Positions 54,306 to 62,845 of a DNA stretch of 64,000 nt are shown one piece after another. Both the position numbers and the translations under genes were made by a program. The notes under the pieces are model-generated. The model ran no database searches. It saw nothing but the letters and a program-made list of their open reading frames with translations, and had not been told where the DNA came from. This DNA is from JAHQVI01 sp963727575. Lineage in GTDB: Bacteria > Pseudomonadota > Alphaproteobacteria > Rhizobiales > Rhodomicrobiaceae. Position 1 is the first letter of the stretch; each line of letters opens with the position of its first letter. The stretch covers positions 1 to 64,000 of the forward strand of contig CAVSIA010000043.1 of the NCBI GenBank assembly GCA_963727575.1, in the 5' to 3' direction.

Positions 54306-55085
54306 CTATCCGCGCTCCACCGGCTTGACGAGCGTCTTCGGCCGGCGCTTTTCGGCGCTCTTGAACAGCGAAAATGTCTGGTTGACGAGGTTGACCGCGC
54401 CGGTGATCTGGTCGGAATACTCCTGCAGATCGGGGGTCATTTCCGCCTCCACGATCGCAATCGGGCGATCCGCGGGCCCGGTCTCGAAACCGACATAGAA
54501 CCACGGGTCGCCGCGGCGCAGGATCAGGTCCTTCGAGACGTCGTGCCATTCGAACGCCCACATCAGCGGACGCGGCCAGACATGGATCGGGAACCGGCCA
54601 CCGAACAAGGTGCCAGGCCACGGCGCCTGCAGATAGTGCAGGAAAGGCGGGAGCTGCGAGATGAAAACCGGCTCGTCGGCAATGAACAGATAGGGCGTCT
54701 TGATCTGGATCGTCGGGCGATCCTTGTAACGCCATTCCTGCTCCGCAACGAGTGTCACCAACTGGCCGAGCTTGCTGGCGCGGACGGGGCTCTTGTCGCC
54801 GAGCTTGTTCTTCAGCCGCGGCTTGCCCTCCTGGTCGCGCTCGAAGCCGAGCTGGATGCTGAACGGGCATTTGACCGCGAAATAGCGCGATTCGAGATTG
54901 AGCACCGCCGGACAGCGCGACGCCGACTTGGCGTGTTCGCGGTTCATGTCGACCGACCGGATGCGCTCGGGTTCGTCGAACAGCACCCCGGCTTTTGCGT
55001 CCGTCAGCAACCAGCCGACGCGCACCGGACCGCGCCGGTCCGTCTCGTCGATCATGCTGTCGGATACCCAATCGTAAAGTGCCAA
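54306..55085 (-). CDS. Conserved-looking protein of unknown function
   Basis: The protein is 259 residues if translation starts at TTG 55085, which has AGGAGG five bases upstream; an ATG at 55133 has no ribosome site. It contains ALYDWVSDSMIDETDRRGPV, WLLTDAKAGVLFDEP, FAVKCPFSIQLGFERDQEGK, WPGTLFGGRFPIHVWPRPLM, WAFEWHDVSKDLILRRGDPW and FYVGFETG. There is no signal peptide or membrane helix; Trp and Pro are frequent. I do not recognise the family. It ends convergent to rtcA, 16 bases away, and is divergent from an HxlR regulator. Confidence 0.6.
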   Translation of the reverse strand: MALYDWVSDSMIDETDRRGPVRVGWLLTDAKAGVLFDEPERIRSVDMNREHAKSASRCPAVLNLESRYFAVKCPFSIQLGFERDQEGKPRLKNKLGDKSPVRASKLGQLVTLVAEQEWRYKDRPTIQIKTPYLFIADEPVFISQLPPFLHYLQAPWPGTLFGGRFPIHVWPRPLMWAFEWHDVSKDLILRRGDPWFYVGFETGPADRPIAIVEAEMTPDLQEYSDQITGAVNLVNQTFSLFKSAEKRRPKTLVKPVERG

Positions 55086-55272
55086 TGGCCCCTCCTGATC
55101 CGCGAGATTCCGGCTTGAATCACCTTGCGGCATAATACGCCAGGATGCGCCGCTCGGATATCCGATATATGCCGCCCCGCCGGGGGAATCGGCGCCTGGC
55201 CTTGGCTGCTCCAGAATTTGTAGTTGCGAGGCCGGCATGGGTTTCCGATAGTTTGGACAGGGAGTATTTGCG

Positions 55273-55977
55273 ATGAAATCCTACGGACAGTTCTGCCCGG
55301 TCGCCAAAGCCGCCGAGCTTTTTTGCGAGCGATGGACGCCGCTGATCGTCCGGGATCTTTACTGGGGGGCCAAGCGCTTCTCGGAGCTTCAGCGGGGCGT
55401 GCCGCTGATGTCGCCGACATTGCTCTCGCAGCGGCTCAAACAGCTCGAAGCCGAAGGCATCGTCGAACGCAAGCCACTGCCGAACGGCAAGGGCCTCGGC
55501 TATTTCCTCACCGAGGCGGGGAAGGAATTCGCCCCGGTGATCGACGCGCTCGGCGTGTGGGGACAGCGCTGGTCGCGGCGGCAGCTCGAAGAGGGCGAAA
55601 TCGACCTCAGCCTGCTCGTCTGGGCGATCGAGCGCAGCGTCAATCCGAATGCATTCGGGCCGGGGCGCACTACGGTGCGCCTCGAGCTGACGGACCAGCG
55701 GCCGGAGGCCCGGTTCTGGTGGTTCATCAATGAGGATGGCGCGCTGGAGATGTGCCTGGAGGACCCCGGCCACGAGGTGGACCTCTATCTCGCGGCGTCC
55801 TTGCCCGACATGATCTATGTCATTCGCGGCGACATCAGCCTGCCGCGTGCGCTCGACAGCGGCGGGCTCGAAGCGCTTGGCTCCGGCTTTACACGCGATG
55901 CGCTGAAGGCGTGGCTCAATCTCAGCCCGCTGACGGCCGTGCAGCCCGCACACGCCGCGACCGCCGCTCGGCTTTGA
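55273..55977 (+). CDS. HxlR-family regulator with C-terminal SCP2-like domain
   Basis: The protein is 234 residues. The winged helix FCPVAKAAELFCERWTPLIV, RDLYWGAKRFSELQRGVPLM and SPTLLSQRLKQLEAEGIVER is standard HxlR, including the Cys near the N-terminus. After residue 110 a second domain (TVRLELTDQRPEARFWWFIN, GHEVDLYLAASLPDMIYVIR) resembles the SCP2 sterol-carrier fold found in some HxlR proteins. GGGAGT lies upstream of the start. The target is unknown; the divergent unknown gene is the nearest candidate. Confidence 0.82.
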   Translation: MKSYGQFCPVAKAAELFCERWTPLIVRDLYWGAKRFSELQRGVPLMSPTLLSQRLKQLEAEGIVERKPLPNGKGLGYFLTEAGKEFAPVIDALGVWGQRWSRRQLEEGEIDLSLLVWAIERSVNPNAFGPGRTTVRLELTDQRPEARFWWFINEDGALEMCLEDPGHEVDLYLAASLPDMIYVIRGDISLPRALDSGGLEALGSGFTRDALKAWLNLSPLTAVQPAHAATAARL

Positions 55978-56074
55978 GCGACGGTCAGGGACCACCCATA
56001 TCTCCGCAAACCATGGCTGCGCTGAAAGGCGAGCCGGCCCCGGCGCAAGGCCGGGGCGACAACTCATGGGCGCG

Positions 56075-58126
56075 CTACGGCGTCGCGGATTTGGCCAGCC
56101 GCACCAGGTTCAGGAATTCGGCACGGTAGCCGAAAGTGTCCGGGCCGCGCGCGGTCTGGCTCAGGGCGAGCACATCGTCGTAATTGTAGCGCTGCAGATA
56201 GGGCGCGCCGCGCAGGAGCTGGCCGAATGCTGCCACGGCTACGGAGAACCGCACGTCCTCCGGCGCCTCCGCGATGCCCGGCTTCTCCATCGCCGCGGTG
56301 ATCGGCACCGTGATCAGCTTCGAGGCGTCCTCCTTCGGCAGCTTGTAACGCAGCTTCAGGAAGGCCAGCTCATCGCCCTGCCCGGCCGGCTGCGGCGCCG
56401 CCTCCGGCTTCTGATAGCGCAGATCGTCGACCTGCTTCGGCACCCCCTTCGGCGTGATCTCGTAGATCGCCGTGACGGTGTGGCCGGAGCCGATGTCCCC
56501 GGCGTCGACCTTGTCGTTGTTGAAGTCCTCGCGTTTGAGCGCCCGCGTCTCGTAACCGATCAACCGGTATTCGGAGACCTGCGACGGGTTGAACTCGACC
56601 TGGATCTTCACGTCCTTGGCGATGGTGAACAGCGTCGAGGACGCCTCGTCGACCAGCACCTTGCGCGCCTCGTTGAGCGTGTCGACATAGGCCGCCGTGC
56701 CGTTGCCGTTCTGGGCGAGCGCCTGCATCAGCGCGTCGTTGTAATTGCCCCGCCCGAAGCCGAGCACCGAGAGGAAGATGCCCGCCTCGCGCTTGCGCTC
56801 GATGAAGCCCTTCAAATCGTCTTTGCCGGTCACGCCGACATTAAAATCGCCGTCCGTCGCCAGGATGATGCGGTTGACGCCCTCCTTGTCGAAATGCGCC
56901 TCCGCCAGCCGATAGGCATCGCTCAGCCCTTGCGCGCCCGCGGTCGATCCGCCCGCACCGAGCGCGTCGATGGCAGCAAGGATCTTCGACTTGTCGGCAA
57001 TCCGGGTCGGCTCCAGCGCAATTCCCGAGCCCGACGCATAGGTGACGATGCCGACAGTGTCGTCCGGCTGCAATTCGTCGACCAGCATCCGGAAGGCGTT
57101 CTTCAAGAGCGGCAGCTTGTCGGTGGAGGCCATCGAGCCGGAGACGTCGATCAGGAACACCAGATTGGCGCGCGGCCGATCCGCCGTGGTCAAATCGTAG
57201 CCCTTGATGCCGATATGAACCAGCTCATGCGAGGAATTCCACGGCGCGGGCACAACCGTCACGGTCGGCTGGAACGGCACCTCCGAGGTCGCCGGACGCG
57301 GATAGTCGTATGGGAAATAGTTGATCATCTCCTCGACACGCACCGCATCCTTCGGCGGCAGCCGCCCTTCATTCAGCGCACGCCGGATGAACGAATAAGA
57401 CGCGCTGTCGACATCGATAGAGAAGGTCGAGACCGGATCGGTCGCAACCTGCTTGACGGGGTTGATCTCCGTCGTCTCGAACTTGTCCCGGTTCTGATCC
57501 TGAGAGAATGTCACGCGCCCGTCGGCGGACAACTCGGCGGGCAGGTCTGAGGGTGCTACGCCTCGATGGAACACGGTTCCGCCTTCCCGATCAGCGCGCA
57601 CCGAAGCGCCGGGCCGACCGGACGGCTCAGTAATCCGCCGAACCTGACGCTCGTTCGCCTTCTTCTCGCCGGAAAACGGCATCGTCTTAACAGCGAGGGT
57701 CCCTCCAGCAGGCGACGCCGCTTCCGGCTTCGGTTCTTGCTGATTCCGCAGCGCATCCCCGATCCGGCCTTTGAGACTCAAAGCGTCATTATCGGGTTGT
57801 ACGGAGGGTTCCGCGACCATACGACTGCCATCGAATTCCGACGCCGTGAAATACAGCATCCCGGCACTTGCGACCATCAGCGCGGCAAAGCTTGCCGCCA
57901 TCTTGTATGCCATCGGAGCACGCATCGACCATCTCCTTTTTGTTTGTGATGCGTGTATTGGACGAGCGGCGTTCGCCGATCCTTGGGGTGCGTCCGAAAT
58001 TTTTTCCGCACCCGCCGCACCGGAGTCGAATGCCGCCAGCGCCGCCGCGAGCGCAGCCGCCTTCGCCTCGGCGCGCGGCTCCGGAGCCGGCAAATCCTTC
58101 AGCGCTTTCAACTGGTCTTCGGTCAT
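56075..58126 (-). CDS. Von Willebrand factor A domain protein (YfbK-like)
   Basis: The protein is 683 residues. An acidic cytoplasmic N-terminus (MTEDQLKALKDLPAPEPRAE) precedes one membrane helix (MAYKMAASFAALMVASAGML), then a low-complexity linker. The YfbK N-terminal domain TDPVSTFSIDVDSASYSFIR follows, then the VWA domain with MIDAS LVFLIDVSGSMASTDKLPLL, GGSTAGAQGLSDAYRLAEAH and RIILATDGDFNVGVTGKDDL. The C-terminal domain closes with APYLQRYNYDDVLALSQTAR. The short N-terminal segment and single helix resemble an anti-sigma layout, and the ECF gene lies two bases upstream. A signalling pair is plausible. Confidence 0.87.
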   Translation of the reverse strand: MTEDQLKALKDLPAPEPRAEAKAAALAAALAAFDSGAAGAEKISDAPQGSANAARPIHASQTKRRWSMRAPMAYKMAASFAALMVASAGMLYFTASEFDGSRMVAEPSVQPDNDALSLKGRIGDALRNQQEPKPEAASPAGGTLAVKTMPFSGEKKANERQVRRITEPSGRPGASVRADREGGTVFHRGVAPSDLPAELSADGRVTFSQDQNRDKFETTEINPVKQVATDPVSTFSIDVDSASYSFIRRALNEGRLPPKDAVRVEEMINYFPYDYPRPATSEVPFQPTVTVVPAPWNSSHELVHIGIKGYDLTTADRPRANLVFLIDVSGSMASTDKLPLLKNAFRMLVDELQPDDTVGIVTYASGSGIALEPTRIADKSKILAAIDALGAGGSTAGAQGLSDAYRLAEAHFDKEGVNRIILATDGDFNVGVTGKDDLKGFIERKREAGIFLSVLGFGRGNYNDALMQALAQNGNGTAAYVDTLNEARKVLVDEASSTLFTIAKDVKIQVEFNPSQVSEYRLIGYETRALKREDFNNDKVDAGDIGSGHTVTAIYEITPKGVPKQVDDLRYQKPEAAPQPAGQGDELAFLKLRYKLPKEDASKLITVPITAAMEKPGIAEAPEDVRFSVAVAAFGQLLRGAPYLQRYNYDDVLALSQTARGPDTFGYRAEFLNLVRLAKSATP

Positions 58127-58128
58127 GG

Positions 58129-58671
58129 TCAAACCGCGCTCTGCAATCGGTTCTTGAGGCGCTTCTTCGCCTCGTGCAAATGCCAGGACACCGTCTTCTC
58201 GCGGCAGCCCATGATGACGGCCGCCTCGGCGTGGCTCATATCCTCCCCATAAATCAGCAAGATCGCGTCACGCTGCTGCTCGGGAAGCGCGCGCACTTCG
58301 TCCCAGATCTCCGCACCGATGACGGCGTCTTCCGGCGAGCGAGCGCGTTCGGGCGCCGCATCGACCAGGGCCGCGATGACGGCAGGGGCGAGCGCCGTCA
58401 CCTTGTTCGCCGCCCGCAGCCGGTCGGTCGCCGCGGTGAAGGTGATCCGCCAGACCCAGGTCGAGAACGCCGCATCGCCGCGGAACTCCCGGATCGCCGT
58501 CGCCAGCTTGACGCAGACGTCCTGTGCGACGTCCTCCGCCGTGGCGCGCGAGCCGCAGAGCCGCCAGGCGAGCCGGAAGATGCGGTCGTAATAGGCAGCG
58601 ATCAGCGCCGCGAACGACTCGCGGCACCCGCCCGCTGCCTTTTCCGCCAGCTCCCGATCGTTCATGCGCAC
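58129..58671 (-). CDS. ECF-type RNA polymerase sigma factor
   Basis: The protein is 180 residues (178 if started at 58665). Region 2: FAALIAAYYDRIFRLAWRLC, DVAQDVCVKLATAIREFRGD and FSTWVWRITFTAATDRLRAA. Region 4: LPEQQRDAILLIYGEDMSHA and AVIMGCREKTVSWHLHEAKK. There is no N-terminal region 1 or 3, as in ECF factors. It is followed by the VWA protein, which could act as its membrane regulator. Its regulon is not evident here. Confidence 0.9.
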   Translation of the reverse strand: MRMNDRELAEKAAGGCRESFAALIAAYYDRIFRLAWRLCGSRATAEDVAQDVCVKLATAIREFRGDAAFSTWVWRITFTAATDRLRAANKVTALAPAVIAALVDAAPERARSPEDAVIGAEIWDEVRALPEQQRDAILLIYGEDMSHAEAAVIMGCREKTVSWHLHEAKKRLKNRLQSAV

Positions 58672-58764
58672 ACCGGCGTCACACCTTGCCCAACGGGGCC
58701 ATTACGCATGAGACGCAGCGGGATGCAAATTCCTTGGGTGGGGGAGACAATTTTTTGTCCGGCG

Positions 58765-59644
58765 CTACGCCGCCATCCGCTCCTGCGCCCATTCGACGAA
58801 TTTCAGCACCGCGGGCGAGGTCTCCCCGCGCCGGTAGATCATGTAGACATCGGCGATCAGCCCCGGCTTCAGCGGTCGGAACACCACGTCGTTGCTGGTG
58901 AAGCGTGCCGTGGAGGCCGGGACGAGGGAGACGCCGAAGCCGGAGGCGATCAGGACTCGGGATCGACTGGGAATCGACCACCTGCTGGGAAATGCGCGGC
59001 AGGAACCCGGCGTCGATGCAGCATTGCTGGAGGTAGCGGGCGAAATCGGAGGAGTCCGGGTGAAGCATGACGTGCTCGTCCTCGCGGAGTTCGGCGAGCG
59101 GCACGTGGCGCAGGCGCGCCAGCCGGTGCCCCTTGGGCAGGATCACCGAAACGTCCTCCCGCCATGCGAGCGCGCTCTCCAGCTCCTCCTGCGGCGGGAC
59201 ACTGCGGTTGAAGCTCAGGTCGGTGCGGTACTCCAGCACCGCCTTGAGCTGAAGCGCCGGGGCCTGTTCGTGGATCGTGGTGCGCACATTCGGCATCAGC
59301 CGGTGATAGCCGGCGAGCAGCCCCGCCAGCCCGCCCCGCAGGATCGCGCCGGTCGCGCCGATGTCGATCTTGCCGGTTCGCCCGGCGCCGATGAAGCGGA
59401 TCTGCTGCCGTGCCTGCTCGGTCTGGGCGAGGATCGCGCGGGCCTGGGTCTGCAATTCCTGACCGGCCGCGGTCAGCTCGACGCGGCGGCTGGTGCGCGT
59501 GAACAGCCTGGTTTCCAGAAGCGCTTCGAGCTGCTGGATCTGCTGCGATAGCGGCGGCTGCGAGATATTGAGCCGCCGCGCCGCCCTGGTGAAGGACAGC
59601 TCGTCGGCGACGACCAGGAAATAGCGGAGCTGGCGGAGATCCAT
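58765..59644 (-). CDS. LysR-family regulator, one frameshift
   Basis: Corrected, about 293 residues. The N-terminal helix-turn-helix reads MDLRQLRYFLVVADELSFTR, AARRLNISQPPLSQQIQQLE and ALLETRLFTRTSRRVELTAA. The effector domain begins KIDIGATGAILRGGLAGLLA. After one extra base near 58952 the frame resumes as IASGFGVSLVPASTARFTSN and ends KFVEWAQERMAA at 58765. It is divergent from a polar amino-acid ABC importer, its likely target. LysR boxes were not resolved in the 151-base gap. Confidence 0.85.
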
Positions 59645-59795
59645 ATCTCAAACATATCAATTGATCCGAACGATATATTGGACATCTCACCCCCTCGCCG
59701 CAAGACTGAATGCATGGCCGGCCCGAGACCGGCACGGCTTCGGCCGCTCCTCACCGGCGGCATCTCCATCTGGGCGAGCAAAAAGGGGACACTCC

Positions 59796-60596
59796 ATGAC
59801 ATCGCTGCAATCCATCAAAGCGGCCGCGATCGCGCTTGGCTGCATGGCCGCAACCGCCCTTGCCGGCGTGGCGCCGGCATCCGCCAATTCGCTCGACGAC
59901 ATCATGAAGGCGGGCGTCATCAAAGTGGCCGTGCCGCAGGATTTCGCGCCGTTCGGCTCCGCCGGTCCCGACCTGAAGCCGGTCGGCTACGACATCGACA
60001 TGGCGAACTACATTGCCGAGCAGCTCGGCGTGAAGGTCGAGATCGTCCCCGTGACGAGCGCCAACCGCATCCCCTATCTGCAGACCAAGAAGGTCGACCT
60101 GGTCATCTCCAGCCTCGGCAAGAATGCCGAGCGCGAGAAGGTGATCGACTTCTCCAACGCCTACGCCCCATTCTTCTCCGGCGTCTACGGCACGGCGGAC
60201 GTCAAAGTGGCCAAGGTCGAGGATCTGGCGGACAAGACGGTCGGCGCGACGCGCGGCGCCATCGAGGAGCAGGAGCTGTCGAAGACCATTCCGTCCTCCG
60301 GCACGGTCAAGCGCTACGAAGACAACAACGCGACGATCTCCGCCTTCATTTCCGGCCAGGTCGATCTGATCGCGACCGGCAACACCGTCGCCGCGTCGAT
60401 TGCCAATAAGAGCCCGGACCGCAAGCCGGAGCTGAAATTCGTGATCAAGAACAGCCCCTGCTATGTCGGCATGAACAAAAGCGAGCCGGAGCTGATGGCC
60501 AAGCTGAACGACATCATCGCCAAGGCCAAGGACAGCGGCGCGCTCGAAAAGATGTCGCAGACCTGGCTGAAGCAGCCGCTGCCCGCGGGCTTCTGA
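59796..60596 (+). CDS. Polar amino-acid-type ABC substrate-binding protein
   Basis: The protein is 266 residues. The signal peptide MTSLQSIKAAAIALGCMAAT ends near ASA-NS. The type-II binding fold follows: GVIKVAVPQDFAPFGSAGPD, GYDIDMANYIAEQLGVKVEI, ANRIPYLQTKKVDLVISSLG (ligand Arg) and ERIDFSNAYAPFFSGVYG-like. It delivers an amino acid or related compound to the two permeases downstream. An M20 hydrolase at the end of the operon suggests an N-carbamoyl or ureido compound. AAAAGGGG lies upstream of the start. Confidence 0.9.
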   Translation: MTSLQSIKAAAIALGCMAATALAGVAPASANSLDDIMKAGVIKVAVPQDFAPFGSAGPDLKPVGYDIDMANYIAEQLGVKVEIVPVTSANRIPYLQTKKVDLVISSLGKNAEREKVIDFSNAYAPFFSGVYGTADVKVAKVEDLADKTVGATRGAIEEQELSKTIPSSGTVKRYEDNNATISAFISGQVDLIATGNTVAASIANKSPDRKPELKFVIKNSPCYVGMNKSEPELMAKLNDIIAKAKDSGALEKMSQTWLKQPLPAGF

Positions 60597-60640
60597 GCCG
60601 AAGCGGCGATTGAAACGACGTACACCGCCCAATCGATAGC

Positions 60641-60717
60641 GTCATCCCCGCGCAGGCGGGGATCCAGTACACCGCAGACTTAGGCGTTTACTGGATCCCC
60701 GCTTTCGCGGGAATGAC
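60641..60717. repeat. REP-like palindromic element, copy 3
   Basis: GTCATCCCCGCGCAGGCGGG with GATCCAGTA, about 19 bases, then TACTGGATCCCCGC and TTTCGCGGGAATGAC. The arms match well and each forms its own hairpin. It lies between the binding protein and the first permease. Confidence 0.82.
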
Positions 60718-60758
60718 GAGGTGGGCGAGCGGGATCATTTGAGGCGCGGGGTGTCGCC

Positions 60759-61427
60759 ATGGTCTATCAGCTCAATTTCAGCGACCTCATCCCCTATTGG
60801 GACGTGCTCGCGCGGGGCCTTGCCTTCACCATCGTGCTGACGCTCGTCTCCACCGTCGTCGGGATCGCGGTCGGCACCGCGGGCGCGTCGCTGCGCACCT
60901 TCGGACCCAAATGGGCGGACTACGCGGTCGGCGTCTATGTCGAGCTGATCCGCAACACGCCGTTCATCGTCCAGCTCTTCTTCGTCTTCTTCGGCCTGCC
61001 CGCCGCCGGCATCAAGCTCACCGAGGCGGAAGCCGCCTTCCTCGCCATGGTCATCAATCTCGGCGCCTATTCGACCGAGATCATCCGTGCCGGGATCGAG
61101 GCCGTGCCGAAGGGGCATATCGAGGCGGGGCTCAGCCTGGCGATGAGCCGCTTCGAGATCCTGCGCTACATCGTGCTGAAGCAGGCCTTCATGAAGGTCT
61201 ACCCGGCGCTGTCCTCGCAGATCGTCATCGTCATGCTCGGCTCGGCGGTCGTCTCGCAGATCTCGGCGGAGGACCTGACCTATGCGGCCAACTTCATCCA
61301 GTCGCGCAATTTCCGCGCCTTCGAGGTCTATTTCGTCGCCGCGCTGCTCTATCTGCTGCTGGCGGTCGGCACCCGCGCGCTGCTGCGCGGCATCGGCCGC
61401 ATCGTCTTCCCGAAAGTGAGGGGGTGA
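60759..61427 (+). CDS. Polar amino-acid ABC permease (first)
   Basis: The protein is 222 residues. The HisM/GlnP-type signature includes LARGLAFTIVLTLVSTVVGI, YVELIRNTPFIVQLFFVFFG, GAYSTEIIRAGIEAVPKGHI and EAGLSLAMSRFEILRYIVLK (EAA loop). About five membrane helices are seen. It starts 163 bases after the binding protein, across a palindromic repeat, and ends just before the second permease. Confidence 0.9.
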   Translation: MVYQLNFSDLIPYWDVLARGLAFTIVLTLVSTVVGIAVGTAGASLRTFGPKWADYAVGVYVELIRNTPFIVQLFFVFFGLPAAGIKLTEAEAAFLAMVINLGAYSTEIIRAGIEAVPKGHIEAGLSLAMSRFEILRYIVLKQAFMKVYPALSSQIVIVMLGSAVVSQISAEDLTYAANFIQSRNFRAFEVYFVAALLYLLLAVGTRALLRGIGRIVFPKVRG

Positions 61428-61430
61428 GCC

Positions 61431-62068
61431 ATGTCCGAATTCACCTTCTCCGTCATCCTCGACAACCTGCTCTGGGCGGCGCGCTGGACCGTGCTGCTCT
61501 CGCTGATCGCCTTCGTCAGCGGCGGCATCGTCGGGCTGCTCATCCTGTTCATGCGGGTCTCGCAGAGCGCCGTGCTCCGGGTTCGTGACCGCGGTCTATA
61601 TCGAGTTCTTCCAGGGCACGCCGCTCCTGATGCAGCTCTTCCTGTTCTTCTTCGGCGTGGCGCTGTTCGGCATCGAGGTGAGCCCATGGGTGGCGGCCTG
61701 GCTGGCGCTGACCTTCTGGACGAGCGCGTTCCTGTCGGAGATCTGGCGCGGCTGCGTCGAGTCGATCCCGCGCGGCCAGTGGGAGGCCGGGTCGAGCCTC
61801 GCGCTCAACTATGTCGAGCAGATGCGTTATGTTATCCTGCCGCAAGCGATGCGCATCGCCGTCGCGCCGACCGTCGGTTTCTCCGTACAGGTCATAAAGG
61901 GCACCGCGCTCGCCTCGATCATCGGCTTCGTCGAGCTGACCAAGGCCGGCACCATGCTCAACAACGCCACGTTCCGGCCGTTCCTGGTCTACTCGCTCGT
62001 CGCCGCGATCTACTTCGTGCTGTGTTTCCCACTGTCCTGGTACGCCAAACGCCTGGAGGGCCGTCTCA

Positions 62069-62082
<14 letters not shown>
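61431..62082 (+). CDS. Polar amino-acid ABC permease (second), one frameshift
   Basis: Corrected, about 216 residues. MSEFTFSVILDNLLWAARWT and VLLSLIAFVSGGIVGLLILF are followed, after one extra base near 61578, by FVTAVYIEFFQGTPLLMQLF, LFFFGVALFGIEVSPWVAAW, SEIWRGCVESIPRGQWEAGS and SLALNYVEQMRYVILPQAMR (EAA loop). It pairs with the previous permease as the membrane heterodimer. It overlaps the ATPase gene by 14 bases. Confidence 0.88.
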
Positions 62083-62797
<715 letters not shown>

Positions 62798-62845
62798 CAT
62801 ATGGATAGAAGAACACCGATAACAAATCTGGCCGGGAGGACTGGA

